Shown here one piece after another: positions 37,381-46,441 of a stretch of DNA of 64,000 nucleotides. The stretch covers positions 248,001-312,000 of the forward strand of contig NZ_JAEIJD010000002.1 in assembly GCF_016307205.1 (NCBI RefSeq), read 5' to 3'. This stretch comes from Pontibaca salina (GTDB taxonomy: Bacteria; Pseudomonadota; Alphaproteobacteria; Rhodobacterales; Rhodobacteraceae). The notes under the pieces were generated by a model. The model was not told the origin of the DNA, ran no database searches, and was given only the letters and a program-made list of their open reading frames with translations. Both the position numbers and the translations under genes were made by a program. How positions within the stretch are numbered: the stretch's first letter is position 1; the number at the start of each line of letters is the position of its first letter.

Positions 37381-39171
37381 TCAGATCGGCGCGGTCGCGG
37401 CCGTCAGCCAATTGCGCGCATTGTCGCCAAGGCGAGGAGCGATCTGCTCGGCCACGGTGCGGTGATAGGCATTCAACCAGTCGCGCTCGGGCTCCGTCAA
37501 CATTTCGCCTCGGATCAGCCGGCGGTCGATGGGTGCAAAGGTCAGCGTGCGCCAAGCCAGCATCGCCCGTTCGGGATCGCCGCCGGGCAGGTCGGGGGCA
37601 GGCTCGACCACCAGCAGGTTTTCGATCCTGATGCCAAAGGCTCCTTCGCGGTAATAACCGGGTTCGTTGCTCAGGATCATGCCCGGTTCCAGCGGCACAT
37701 GGCTGGTGCGGCTGAGCCGCTGCGGCCCTTCGTGAACGCTGAGATACGCGCCCACACCATGGCCCAGTCCATGATTGAAATCCTGCCCCGCCAGCCACAG
37801 AGGCATACGCCCGACCGCTTCGATATCGCGCCCGGCCAGCCCTTTGGGCCAGCGCAATCGGCTCATGGCGATCATGCCTTGCAGAACGCGGGTAAAGGCG
37901 GTGCGCTCCTCGGCACCGGGGGTGCCGATGGCGATGGTGCGGGTGATATCAGTGGTGCCATCCAGATATTGCCCGCCGCTGTCCAGCACCAGCAGGTCGC
38001 CATCGCGCAGCAATGTGTCAGTGTCGGTGGTGACGCGGTAATGCATGATCGCGCCGTTGGCGCCGGTGCCCGCGATGGTCTCAAAGCTGATATCGCGCAA
38101 CGCTGGATCGGCGCGCCGGCGCTCCTCAAGCGCGCACACCACGTCGATTTCGGTGACGCTGCCGGGTGGCTGCGCGTCGAGCCAGGCCAGAGTTTCGACC
38201 ACTGCGGCACCATCGCGCAGATGCACGGCCACGCTGCCCGCGATCTCGGCCGGGTTCTTACGTGCTTTGGGCAAGGCGCAGGGATCGTCGCCCTGAACTG
38301 CCCGGTCACCCAGTGCCTGCGCGATACGCTCGGGTACCGTGGTGTTGTCGATGCGCACTGGCTTGGGCAACTGCCCAAGCACCGGCAGTAGCGCATCGGG
38401 CGCATGTACGGTCACGCCATCGCCTAAGGGGCTGCCAAGGTCGGACAGCTTCTGGCTGGCCATGAACAGATCCACCTGCCCATCATCGTGCAGGATGGCA
38501 AAGCCGTGGGCGACCGGATTGCGGGGGATGTCGCTGCCGCGAATATTGAGCAGCCACATGATCGAATCCGGCAGGGTCAGCACTGCCGCCCGATGTCCGG
38601 AGTCGCGCAAGGTTTCGGCCAAGCGCGCGCGTTTCGAATCAGCGGTTTCACCCGCGTACTCAATGGGGTGTGGGCGCACCGGGTGCATCGGCGGGGGCGG
38701 CTGGTCCGTCCAAATACGATCCACAAGGTTCTCGCTTGCTGCCAGCGTGATGCCCGACCCCTCCAGCGCTTTGCGCGCCTGCGCAATCTCGCCCCGGGTA
38801 TGCAGCCAGGGATCAAACCCGACTTTACCGCCCAGCGGCAGCTTTTCGCGCAGCCAGTCAGCCAGTCGCACATCCGGCCAGGGGACCGGCGTGAAGATAT
38901 CGGCCACCTGCGCCTTGACCTGTGTGCGATAGCGCCCATCGACGAAGATGCCCGCATGTTCGGCCAGCACGGCGCAAAACCCGGCGGAACCGGTAAAGCC
39001 GGTCAGCCAGGCCAACCGGGCGTCGCGCGAAGCGACATATTCGCCCTGATGCGCATCGGCGCGCGGCACCAGAAACCCGTCCAGCCCCTTGGCGGCCATT
39101 TCCAGACGCAGCGCCCGCAATCGGGGCGGTCCCTGCTCGGGCCGGGCAGTGACGTCAAATGTCTGAAACAT
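37381..39171 (-). CDS. M24 family Xaa-Pro aminopeptidase
   Basis: A 596-residue peptidase of the three-domain aminopeptidase P type: two creatinase-like N-terminal domains (about 1-310) and a C-terminal pita-bread catalytic domain. Metal ligands are visible in LVLDSGGQYLDGTTDITRT (two Asp), NHGLGHGVGAYLSVHEGP (His), SNEPGYYREGAFGIRIEN (Glu) and the final Glu. It removes N-terminal residues before proline. I start at ATG 39171 with AAGGAA upstream. No operon partner is evident. Confidence 0.92.
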   Translation of the reverse strand: MFQTFDVTARPEQGPPRLRALRLEMAAKGLDGFLVPRADAHQGEYVASRDARLAWLTGFTGSAGFCAVLAEHAGIFVDGRYRTQVKAQVADIFTPVPWPDVRLADWLREKLPLGGKVGFDPWLHTRGEIAQARKALEGSGITLAASENLVDRIWTDQPPPPMHPVRPHPIEYAGETADSKRARLAETLRDSGHRAAVLTLPDSIMWLLNIRGSDIPRNPVAHGFAILHDDGQVDLFMASQKLSDLGSPLGDGVTVHAPDALLPVLGQLPKPVRIDNTTVPERIAQALGDRAVQGDDPCALPKARKNPAEIAGSVAVHLRDGAAVVETLAWLDAQPPGSVTEIDVVCALEERRRADPALRDISFETIAGTGANGAIMHYRVTTDTDTLLRDGDLLVLDSGGQYLDGTTDITRTIAIGTPGAEERTAFTRVLQGMIAMSRLRWPKGLAGRDIEAVGRMPLWLAGQDFNHGLGHGVGAYLSVHEGPQRLSRTSHVPLEPGMILSNEPGYYREGAFGIRIENLLVVEPAPDLPGGDPERAMLAWRTLTFAPIDRRLIRGEMLTEPERDWLNAYHRTVAEQIAPRLGDNARNWLTAATAPI

Positions 39172-39225
39172 CGCGCGTTCCTTTTTCATGCTGAGACATC
39201 ACATCGGAGCGCAGCGCCGGCCCAA

Positions 39226-41097
39226 TCAGGCGACGTTGCGCAGGCCCAACACGCGCGCCCGTTTGCGCGGATCGCTGTCAAACAGGGCGGCCAGTTGTTC
39301 GGTTATCGCGCCGGCCAATTGATCGACATCGGTGATTGTGACCGCGCGGTTGTAATAGCGGGTCACGTCATGGCCGATCCCGATCGCCAACAGCTCGACC
39401 ATCTTGCGCCGTTCGACCATGTCGATCACGTCACGCAGGTGCTTTTCGAGGTAGTTCGCCGGGTTCACTGACAACGTGCTGTCATCGACTGGCGCACCGT
39501 CAGAAATCACCATCAGGATCTTGCGCGCCTCGGTCCGCTTGGCCATCCGGCGATGCGCCCATTCCAAGGCTTCGCCGTCGATATTCTCTTTCAGCAGGCC
39601 CTCTTTCATCATCAGGCCTAGGTTGTTGCGGGCTCGACGCCAGGGCGCGTCAGCGGGTTTATAAATGATGTGGCGCAGATCGTTCAGGCGGCCCGGTTGC
39701 TCGGGGCGTCCGTCATTCAACCAAGCCTCGCGTGCTTGACCGCCTTTCCAGGCGCGGGTCGTGAAGCCGAGGATCTCGACCTTGACATCGCAGCGTTCCA
39801 GCGTGCGCGCCAGAACGTCGGCACAAATCGCGGCAATCGAAATCGGACGCCCCCGCATGCTGCCGGAATTATCCAGCAGCAGGGTTACAACTGTATCACG
39901 AAATTCGGTATCGTGCTCGACCTTGAAACTCAGCGGCGTGGTGGGGTTGGCAACCACACGGGCCAGCCTTCCGGCATCCAGAATTCCCTCTTCCTGATCA
40001 AATTCCCACGAGCGGCTTTGCTTGGCCTGAAGACGGCGCTGCAATTTGTTGGCCAGTCGTGAAACCGCGCCTTTCAGGGGATCAAGCTGCTGATCCAGAT
40101 AGGCGCGCAACCGTTCCAGTTCCAATGGCTCGGCCAGTTCCTCGGCTTTGATCTCTTCGTCATGTGTGGACAGATAGACGCGGTAATTCGGGTCGGCATC
40201 ACTGACGGAAGGTGGTGGCGGTTCTTGCGGCGAGTCGCCTTCGGGCATCTCGGCTTCTTCGCCCATCTCTTCGTCCGACAGGTCATCCATGCTGACTTGG
40301 GCTTGAGCCTCGTCTTGCTGGTCGTCCTGTTGCTGCTCGGGCTCGGCCTCGGCGCTGTCTTCGCTGTCATCTTCGCCGGTGCTGTCGGGCTCTTCCTCTT
40401 CCTCGCCGTCGTCTTCTGCTTCGTCTTCTTGATCTTGGTCCAGCGCATCAGGATCGTCGCCCAATTGATCGCCATAGCCGAGATCGGAAATGATCTGACG
40501 CGCCATCCGGGCGAATTCGACCTGATCCGACAGTGTGTCCTGCAGGCTCTCCAATGTGCCGCCGGCCTGTTCTTCAATGAAGCCCCGCCACAGATCCATG
40601 ACATTTTGCGCACCAACCGGCAAATCGCGCCCGGTGGCCAAGTGGCGGATCAGATATCCGGCCGCCACCGGAAGCGGCGCGTCGCTCGCGTTGGTGATGC
40701 GCTCATAGCCGCGCTGCGCCGCCTCGTGAGCGATCTTCGCATCGATATTGCCGGCGGTTCCGGGCATTTCATGCGCGCCGATCGCCTGACAGCGCGCGGT
40801 TTCCATGGTTTCGTAAAGCTCGCGCGCAATGTCACCGGGCGGCGCATAGCGTGCGTGGGTGGCGGCGTCGTGATATCGGTGATGGAGAGCCAGTGCATCG
40901 GCGGTGCCGCGCGCCATCAGCACTTCGTCACGGCTCATGCGCCGGGAAATCTGGGGCAGCCGCATCGCCTCGCCTGACAGGCCGGAGGGATCGACCGAAT
41001 AGCTCACGGTCAGGTCAGGGTCGTTCGCCATGACCTTGGTGGCCTCGGCCAGCGCCTTCTTGAATGGATCGGCGGGGTTATCGGATTGTCGGCTCAT
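39226..41097 (-). CDS. cobT: Aerobic cobaltochelatase subunit CobT
   Basis: A 623-residue subunit of the ATP-dependent cobalt chelatase CobNST, which inserts cobalt in the aerobic corrin pathway. Features in order: an N-terminal helical domain, a very acidic low-complexity segment (about 205-290, Asp/Glu/Gln-rich) and a C-terminal von Willebrand A domain with the metal-binding DNSGSMRG motif ([10 protein letters not shown]). The partner cobS is not adjacent, unlike in many relatives, so it must be encoded elsewhere. Together with cobQ it shows de novo aerobic cobalamin synthesis. The chosen start gives [11 protein letters not shown]. Confidence 0.94.
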   Translation of the reverse strand: MSRQSDNPADPFKKALAEATKVMANDPDLTVSYSVDPSGLSGEAMRLPQISRRMSRDEVLMARGTADALALHHRYHDAATHARYAPPGDIARELYETMETARCQAIGAHEMPGTAGNIDAKIAHEAAQRGYERITNASDAPLPVAAGYLIRHLATGRDLPVGAQNVMDLWRGFIEEQAGGTLESLQDTLSDQVEFARMARQIISDLGYGDQLGDDPDALDQDQEDEAEDDGEEEEEPDSTGEDDSEDSAEAEPEQQQDDQQDEAQAQVSMDDLSDEEMGEEAEMPEGDSPQEPPPPSVSDADPNYRVYLSTHDEEIKAEELAEPLELERLRAYLDQQLDPLKGAVSRLANKLQRRLQAKQSRSWEFDQEEGILDAGRLARVVANPTTPLSFKVEHDTEFRDTVVTLLLDNSGSMRGRPISIAAICADVLARTLERCDVKVEILGFTTRAWKGGQAREAWLNDGRPEQPGRLNDLRHIIYKPADAPWRRARNNLGLMMKEGLLKENIDGEALEWAHRRMAKRTEARKILMVISDGAPVDDSTLSVNPANYLEKHLRDVIDMVERRKMVELLAIGIGHDVTRYYNRAVTITDVDQLAGAITEQLAALFDSDPRKRARVLGLRNVA

Positions 41098-41429
41098 GTC
41101 GGATCCCGCAATTCTAGGTGGATGCACAGGTTATCTGCGCAAATTTCTCGACCGCTTCTAAAAGAGATCACGTCTTGCCGCTTTCTCCAAATGCCCTTTA
41201 TGCGAGGGCGTACAATCAAGCATAATGCTCTGAAAATGCGGGTTTTAAGCTTGTAATCTCATTCACGGTGACAGGTCTGTGTGTAACAATTGTTGCACAA
41301 GATCAAGTTCGTTTCCAATGCAATTGTCCGGGTCTCGGTGGCGCGCCTGATGCCGGCGGGCACGGCAAAGGAACCGTTGGCAGATTTTGGTTGTTGGGTC
41401 GCTATCCTAACCCGAGCAAGGAGAACCAG
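41098..41429. other. Intergenic region between cobT and the CHRD gene
   Basis: A 332-base gap between divergent genes. It is more AT-rich than the flanking genes. I see the palindrome at 41281-41298 and the ribosome-binding site AAGGAG at 41419-41424, but no tRNA or convincing small gene. It should hold promoters for both genes. Confidence 0.6.
41281..41298. promoter_or_regulatory. 18-bp imperfect palindrome upstream of the CHRD gene
   Basis: GTGTAACAATTGTTGCAC is symmetrical apart from one position on each side, with a perfect ten-base core AACAATTGTT. It lies 131 bases before the CHRD start and looks like a dimeric regulator site. Confidence 0.45.
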
Positions 41430-41858
41430 ATGTTCATGCCCAATATCAAGCAGCTTGCCGTCGCTGTGTCGGCCAGCGCCATGCTGGCGTTGCCAGCCTG
41501 CGCGGAAACCACCACCTATACCGCCGATCTGACGTCACGTGCAGAGGTGCCGCCCAATGACAGCACAGCGACCGGAACCGCCGAGGTCACTGTCGATAAA
41601 AATGCCGGCACGGTGTCATGGGCCGTAACGACTGAGAACCTCACAGGCGAGCCGACAGCCGCCCATATTCACGGACCGGCCAGCCCTGACGAGAACGCCC
41701 CGCCGGATATCGATATGTCAGGTGCACTGATGAACGGCAGTGCTGACATTACCGAGGCCCAGATCGGTGAGTTAAGAGATGGTAAGTACTATGTGAATGT
41801 CCACACCGAGGCGCACCCCGATGGTGAAATTCGAGGGCAATTGGACGCCGCAGAATAA
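41430..41858 (+). CDS. CHRD domain secreted protein
   Basis: A 142-residue exported protein. A signal peptide covers about residues 1-26, ending near ALPACAE. The rest is one CHRD domain, a beta-rich module first seen in chordin (YTADLTSRAEVPPNDS, PTAAHIHGPASP, DGKYYVNVHTEAHPDGEIRG). I chose ATG 41430 because of AAGGAG five bases upstream; the longer open frame lacks a signal sequence at its start. A strong hairpin follows. The role of bacterial CHRD proteins is not established. Confidence 0.9.
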   Translation: MFMPNIKQLAVAVSASAMLALPACAETTTYTADLTSRAEVPPNDSTATGTAEVTVDKNAGTVSWAVTTENLTGEPTAAHIHGPASPDENAPPDIDMSGALMNGSADITEAQIGELRDGKYYVNVHTEAHPDGEIRGQLDAAE

Positions 41859-41877
41859 TCCTCACCGATAACCCAAT

Positions 41878-41911
41878 CCCATCCCCTCTTGTTTAAGATG
41901 GGAAGGGGTTT
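41878..41911 (+). terminator. Terminator after the CHRD gene
   Basis: A 13-bp stem with two mismatches (CCCATCCCCTCTT with AAGATGGGAAGGG) and the loop GTTT, followed by GTTT, 19 bases after the stop codon. Confidence 0.65.
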
Positions 41912-42067
41912 ATGTTAAGTATCACGTGTCTGCTCAACACAGATTTCCCCTGACCAGTGCCCTTCACGGCGCATGTGTGCAGGATATATCGTCGCCCGAT
42001 CCGTCAGCCATTTGCGCCAGACCTTTGGGCGGTCAGAGTGTTCGTGCCAAGGCTCTTGTTATGTCAG

Positions 42068-42089
42068 CATGGATTTCAGAAAATCCGTG
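42068..42089 (+). other. Hairpin in the hpf leader
   Basis: GGATTT and AAATCC pair around the loop CAGA, extended by CAT with GTG to nine pairs. It lies about 75 bases before the hpf start. Apart from this and the terminator at 41878-41911, I see nothing clear in the 305-base gap 41859-42163; the hpf ribosome site AAAGGAGA is at 42150-42157. Confidence 0.45.
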
Positions 42090-42163
42090 GTCTCGGGTGG
42101 ATTATCCGGTACAAGTAAACGAGCGTGCACGCAGCTTCTTAGTTATCAACAAAGGAGAACTAG

Positions 42164-42748
42164 ATGGATATTCCTCTGGAAATCGCATGGCATAATCTGG
42201 AAAAATCCGAAACTCTTGAGGCACGCATTCGCGAGCGCGTCGACAAGATGTCGCGCTATTTCAATCGGATCAATAGCTGCCGCATAGCGGTCGAGATGCC
42301 GCATCGAAGCCAGCACAACACCAAGGAGTTCCACCTGCGCATCGAGGTTCGGGTTCCGGAACACGAGATCGTTGTCAGCAACAATCCCGGCGACCGGCGC
42401 GACCATTTCGACCCGCTGATCACAATCCGCGATGCATTCGACGCCATGGACCGTCGGCTGGAAGAGCATTCCCGCAAGATGCGCGGTGAGGTCAAGACAC
42501 TGAGCGGACCGCCGCATGGGACAATCATCCGCAAATTCGCGGATTACGGGTTCGTAAGACTGAGCGATGGGCAAGAAATTTACTTCGCACCCAATGCTGT
42601 CGTGTCGGGCGATTTCGAGGAATTGGAGGTCGGGTCAGCGGTTGAGATCACCGTTGCCGAGGGCGAAGGTGCCATGGGTCCGCAGGCGTCGATGGTGCGC
42701 TCGATCAGCAATGTGGCAATGGATGCGGATCGGCGACCCGACGGTTAA
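42164..42748 (+). CDS. Ribosome hibernation factor with C-terminal cold-shock-like domain
   Basis: A 194-residue protein. Residues 1 to about 105 are an HPF/RaiA domain, which binds the 30S decoding region and silences ribosomes in starvation. Residues about 118-182 look like a cold-shock OB fold (GTIIRKFADYGFVRL, EIYFAPNAVV) rather than the usual dimerisation tail of long HPF. Ribosome binding is family knowledge; the effect of the RNA-binding-like tail is inference. An ATG with AAAGGAGA upstream fixes the start. A long hairpin follows the stop codon. Confidence 0.88.
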   Translation: MDIPLEIAWHNLEKSETLEARIRERVDKMSRYFNRINSCRIAVEMPHRSQHNTKEFHLRIEVRVPEHEIVVSNNPGDRRDHFDPLITIRDAFDAMDRRLEEHSRKMRGEVKTLSGPPHGTIIRKFADYGFVRLSDGQEIYFAPNAVVSGDFEELEVGSAVEITVAEGEGAMGPQASMVRSISNVAMDADRRPDG

Positions 42749-42777
42749 AGGCCCTTTGGCTTAATTTGTCCTGCGGG

Positions 42778-42806
42778 GTCGGCAGCTTGGAAAGCCGAGC
42801 TCCGAC
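42778..42806 (+). other. 12-bp stem-loop between hpf and pcm
   Basis: GTCGG plus AGCTTGG pair with CCGAGCT plus CCGAC, with one bulged C, one G-T pair and the loop AAAG. No T-run follows, so it is not a standard terminator. It sits 30 bases after the hpf stop and 70 bases before pcm. Confidence 0.6.
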
Positions 42807-42876
42807 GGTTCGCTGCCTGCGCCTTTGATGTTCACGATCTGCATAGGAGGCACCGAAAAAGGGCAATGTTTGAGCA

Positions 42877-43524
42877 ATGTCTGATTTGAAAGCCCTCCGG
42901 CATCGCATGGTCGATCAGCAGATTGCGGGCCGGGGCATCCGTGATCGCCACGTGCTGGCGGCGATGCGCAAGGTTCCCCGCGAATCCTTCGTCAGCCCCG
43001 AGCAATCTGCCGCTGCATATGGCGATCACCCGCTGCCTATCGGACAGGGGCAAACGATTTCGCAGCCCTATATCGTGGCTCGGATGATCGAGGCTGCGCG
43101 GATAGGTCCCGATCAACGCGTGTTGGAGATCGGCGCAGGTTCGGGCTATGCGGCGGCGGTCATCGCGGAAATAGCTGATGACGTCTATACGGTTGAGCGC
43201 CATCAAGCCTTGGGGGCGTCGGCGCGCGCACGCTTGCAGGCTGCAGGATATAATACCGTCCATGTGCAGATCGCCGATGGCACGCTGGGCTGGCCTGATG
43301 CGGCGCCTTATGATGCGATCATAGTTGCCGCCGGTGCCCCATCGGTGCCGCAAGCATTGAAAGAACAGTTGCGGGAAGGTGGCAGGCTGATCATTCCGGT
43401 TGGCACCGATAGCTGTACCCAGACATTAACGCGCCTGACCCGGACCGGTCCTGAGGAGTGGTGCGAAGAACGGCTCGCCTCGGTGCGGTTCGTGCCGCTG
43501 ATCGGCGCGCAGGGCTGGACCTGA
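42877..43524 (+). CDS. pcm: Protein-L-isoaspartate O-methyltransferase
   Basis: A 215-residue S-adenosylmethionine-dependent enzyme that starts repair of isomerised aspartyl residues in aged proteins. Motif I VLEIGAGSGYAAAVIAEI, the pre-motif QTISQPYIVARMIEA and YDAIIVAAGAP are typical. It follows the hibernation factor on the same strand, which fits a stationary-phase theme, although 128 bases separate them. It is convergent with choV. Confidence 0.94.
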   Translation: MSDLKALRHRMVDQQIAGRGIRDRHVLAAMRKVPRESFVSPEQSAAAYGDHPLPIGQGQTISQPYIVARMIEAARIGPDQRVLEIGAGSGYAAAVIAEIADDVYTVERHQALGASARARLQAAGYNTVHVQIADGTLGWPDAAPYDAIIVAAGAPSVPQALKEQLREGGRLIIPVGTDSCTQTLTRLTRTGPEEWCEERLASVRFVPLIGAQGWT

Positions 43525-43538
43525 CCTGGGGCTTCGGA

Positions 43539-44579
43539 TCAGCTGCGGGGGTCAAGCAGCTTTGACAGGATATCGTTGCGGTTAATCTGACCAATCGGGT
43601 GCCCGTCCTCAAAAACGTATACCGGCCGGTCATGACCTTGGGCTTCACGCATGACAGTCTGGATCGTCGCATCCGGGGCCACCGATGGCGCGTCATCGGG
43701 GAGCACGAAGGCATGTGGCAGGGTGGTCGCCACATCACGTGCGCAGAGTACACCCAGCGGATTCATATGGGCGACAAAATCCGCGACATATCCGGTTGCA
43801 GGATTGGTGAAGATCTCTTGCGGGGTGCCGCATTGCACAATGCGCCCGCCTTCCATGATCGCGATGCGATCGCCCAGCTTGAATGCCTCGTCCAGATCGT
43901 GACTGACAAAGACGATGGTCCGCCGCAGACGTTTCTGAAGGTCCACCAGCTCATCCTGAAGCCGGGTCCGGATCAAGGGGTCGAGGGCCGAGAACGGTTC
44001 GTCCATCAGCAGGATCGGTGCGTCGGTGGCAAAGGCGCGCGCCAGTCCAACCCGTTGCTGCATGCCACCCGACAGTTCCGCGACCTTGTGTTCCCCCCAT
44101 TCAGAGAGCCCGACCAGCGCCAGTTGCTCGGCCACCTTGGCGCGGCGGTCGCGGCGGGACATGCCCGACAGTTCCAGCCCCAGCCCCACATTTTCAGCGA
44201 CACTGCGCCAAGGCAGCAGTCCGAACTGCTGGAATACCATCGCGATATGGCGCTGGCGCATCCGGCGCAATGTGGCGGCATCGGCATGGGTGACGTCGAC
44301 CATTTCCTTGCCGTCATGCACCAGCACCGAACCCCGCGCCACGCGGTTCAGCCCGTTGACTGCACGCAGCAAAGTCGACTTGCCGGAACCAGACAGTCCC
44401 ATCAACACGAGAATTTCACCTTCAGCCACGGTCAGGCTGCAATCATGGACACCAAGGATTTGCCCGGTTTGCTCTTGCACCTGTTCGCGTGAAAGACCCT
44501 CATCCATCAGCGGTAACGCTTTGGCGGGCGCGTCACCGAACACGATCGAGACGGAATCAAATTCGACGGCGGTGCGCAT
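43539..44579 (-). CDS. choV: Choline ABC transporter ATP-binding protein
   Basis: A 346-residue ATPase of the glycine betaine/proline/choline importer family. It shows Walker A GLSGSGKSTLLRA, signature LSGGMQQRVGLARA, Walker B ILLMDEPFSALDPL, and a C-terminal extension of CBS-like character (about 265-340) that in relatives senses ionic strength. Its ATG overlaps the permease stop as TGATG. Identification as choline-specific rests on the choX-like binding protein and the betB neighbour. Confidence 0.92.
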   Translation of the reverse strand: MRTAVEFDSVSIVFGDAPAKALPLMDEGLSREQVQEQTGQILGVHDCSLTVAEGEILVLMGLSGSGKSTLLRAVNGLNRVARGSVLVHDGKEMVDVTHADAATLRRMRQRHIAMVFQQFGLLPWRSVAENVGLGLELSGMSRRDRRAKVAEQLALVGLSEWGEHKVAELSGGMQQRVGLARAFATDAPILLMDEPFSALDPLIRTRLQDELVDLQKRLRRTIVFVSHDLDEAFKLGDRIAIMEGGRIVQCGTPQEIFTNPATGYVADFVAHMNPLGVLCARDVATTLPHAFVLPDDAPSVAPDATIQTVMREAQGHDRPVYVFEDGHPIGQINRNDILSKLLDPRS

Positions 44580-45412
44580 CAGCGACGCTCCACCCGCAAC
44601 ATGCGGTCGAGGATGATCGCCACCACCACGATGATGAACCCCGATTCAAACCCCAGCGCCGGGTTCACCTGATTAAGCGCCCGCACCACCGGCACGCCCA
44701 ACCCATCGGCTCCGACCAGCGCCGCAATCACCACCATCGACAGCGACAGCATGATAGTCTGGTTCAGCCCCGCCATGATCTGCGGCAAGGCCGAGGGCAG
44801 CTCAACCTTCCACAGGGTCTGACGCGGCGTGGCACCAAAGGCACGGGCCGCCTCCAGCAGGGGCATCGGCGTCGACGAAATGCCAAGTTGGGTCAGCCGG
44901 ATCGGTGCCGGCAGCACAAAAATCACGGTGGCGATCAGGCCCGGCACCATGCCGATGCCAAAGAACACGATGGCCGGGATCAGATAGACGAAAGTGGGCA
45001 GCGTCTGCATCAGGTCCAGAACCGGGCGCACCACCTTGAACAGCCGTGGGCGATGGGCCACGGCGATGCCGATGGGCACACCGACCCCCATGCACACCAG
45101 ACAGGCCGCCAGCACCAGCGTCAGGCTTTCGGTCGTGGCCTCCCAATAGCCCTGATTGAGGATGAACAGAAAACCCGCGGCCACAAACAGGCACACGGTC
45201 CATCTGCGTTGCAAACCATAGGCCAGTGCAACGATCACGGCCACGACGACCAACGGGTGTGGTGTCTGAAAAAGCCACAACACCCCGTCGATCAAAGCGC
45301 GCATGGCTGTGGACAGCCCATCAAAAAACCACCCGCCATTGCTTTGCAGCCAGTCAAAAAGCCGCCCGGCGCTGCGCCCGACGGGAATTTTGGTATCGGT
45401 CAGCCAATCCAT
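44579..45412 (-). CDS. choW: Choline ABC transporter permease
   Basis: A 277-residue inner-membrane permease with about six helices and the conserved EAA-like loop (GATPRQTLWKVELPSALPQI) that docks to the ATPase. It belongs to the ProW/OpuAB/ChoW group. Genes choX, choW and choV follow each other on the minus strand and form one importer. Single-permease arrangement matches known ChoXWV systems. Confidence 0.92.
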   Translation of the reverse strand: MDWLTDTKIPVGRSAGRLFDWLQSNGGWFFDGLSTAMRALIDGVLWLFQTPHPLVVVAVIVALAYGLQRRWTVCLFVAAGFLFILNQGYWEATTESLTLVLAACLVCMGVGVPIGIAVAHRPRLFKVVRPVLDLMQTLPTFVYLIPAIVFFGIGMVPGLIATVIFVLPAPIRLTQLGISSTPMPLLEAARAFGATPRQTLWKVELPSALPQIMAGLNQTIMLSLSMVVIAALVGADGLGVPVVRALNQVNPALGFESGFIIVVVAIILDRMLRVERR

Positions 45413-45458
45413 GGGGGCATCCTTTTATGGCGTGCAAAGCAGTGGCATTTACAGGGTG

Positions 45459-46376
45459 TCAGAGGCCCAGCGCATCCTTGGCCACTGGCAGCGCGTCGGA
45501 ACTGCCGTCTGCCGTCGTGACCCCATCAAGCCAGGTTTCAACCATCTCGGGGTGTTCGAGCAGCCACGCCTTGGCAGCTTTTTGCGGTTCGATACCGTCA
45601 TCCAGGATCGCGCCCATGATCTCATTTTCCATCGGCAGCGTAAACGACAGGTTATCAAGGAACTTGCCCATATTGGGGCATTCTTCGCCATAGCCCTTGC
45701 GGGTGTTGGTATAGACGGTCGCGCCGCCCAGATCGGGACCAAAATATTCGTCGCCGCCGGGCAGATAGGTCAGGTCGAAATTGGCGTTCATCGGATGCGG
45801 TTCCCACGCCAGAAATACGATGGGCGCGTCCTTGCTGCGCCGCACCTGCGCCAACATGCCCTGTTCAGAGGATTCCACCACTCTGAAATCTCCCAGTTTG
45901 AAGGCGTCTGCGTCGATCATCGCCTGAATCTGGCGGTTGCCGTCATTGCCCGGTTCGATGCCGTAGATCTTGTGATCCAGCGCATCGGCGTGGTCGGCGA
46001 TGGTCGAGAAGCTTTCGATCCCGGCATCGGCACCGGCGGCATTGGTGGCAAGCGTATATTTCGCGCCTTCCAGATTGGCGCGCACCGTTTCGACGCTGCC
46101 ATCCTCGCGATATTTCGCGATGTCGCCTTCCATCGTTGGCATCCAGTTGCCCAAGAATACGTCAATATCGCCCTTGGACAGCGATACATAGGTGACCGGC
46201 ACCGACAGAACCTTGATGTCCACCTCATAGCCGATGGCTTCCAGCACGACGCTGGTGGCGGCGGTGGTCGAGGTAATATCGGTCCAGCCGACATCAGAAA
46301 AGCGTACGAGATCGCAATTGGCAAAGGCGGGGGCGGCGGTCAGTGCAAGGGCTGAAATCGTAGAAAGCAAACGCAT
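45459..46376 (-). CDS. choX: Choline-binding periplasmic protein
   Basis: A 305-residue exported binding protein with a cleavable signal (about 1-19, ending AFA). The mature protein follows the OpuAC/ProX fold; VRFSDVGWTDIT, the aromatic and Asp-containing WMPTMEGD, and FLAWEPHPMN are consistent with the aromatic box that holds a quaternary amine. It is the first gene of the choXWV operon. AGGAG lies seven bases before the ATG, and a BetI-like palindrome overlaps its predicted -10 element. Confidence 0.92.
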   Translation of the reverse strand: MRLLSTISALALTAAPAFANCDLVRFSDVGWTDITSTTAATSVVLEAIGYEVDIKVLSVPVTYVSLSKGDIDVFLGNWMPTMEGDIAKYREDGSVETVRANLEGAKYTLATNAAGADAGIESFSTIADHADALDHKIYGIEPGNDGNRQIQAMIDADAFKLGDFRVVESSEQGMLAQVRRSKDAPIVFLAWEPHPMNANFDLTYLPGGDEYFGPDLGGATVYTNTRKGYGEECPNMGKFLDNLSFTLPMENEIMGAILDDGIEPQKAAKAWLLEHPEMVETWLDGVTTADGSSDALPVAKDALGL

Positions 46377-46399
46377 GGGGAGGCTCCTGTCGGGGTTTT

Positions 46400-46417
46400 A
46401 TTGATTGACGCATCAAT
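46400..46417. promoter_or_regulatory. BetI-like operator upstream of choX
   Basis: ATTGAT and ATCAAT are separated by TGACGC. The overall TTGATTGACGCATCAAT resembles the BetI operator as I remember it (TTGATTGAACGTTCAAT type). It lies 24 bases before choX and overlaps the predicted -10. Confidence 0.6.
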
Positions 46418-46441
46418 ACGAATCGGGTCTTGAGACGTTAA
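46413..46441 (-). promoter_or_regulatory. Predicted choX promoter
   Basis: On the minus strand TTAACG (-35, 46441-46436) and TATTGA (-10, 46418-46413) are separated by 17 bases. Both match only part of the consensus; the overlap with the palindrome supports a repressible promoter. The remaining gap up to betB (46442-46607) must contain the betB promoter, which I could not place. Confidence 0.45.

Noticed and set aside
40370-40460. Sequence repeat or low-quality stretch in cobT
   Set aside because: The repetitive GAA/GAC-type codons encode the acidic linker that is normal for CobT proteins.
40162-40977. 271-codon plus-strand frame with long hydrophobic runs opposite cobT
   Set aside because: The hydrophobic runs (Leu/Val/Phe) are the complement of the Asp/Glu/Gln-rich segment of CobT, not membrane helices.
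44489-45520. 343-codon His/Gln-rich plus-strand frame opposite choW and choV
   Set aside because: Antisense shadow; no motif and the opposite strand carries a clear permease and ATPase.
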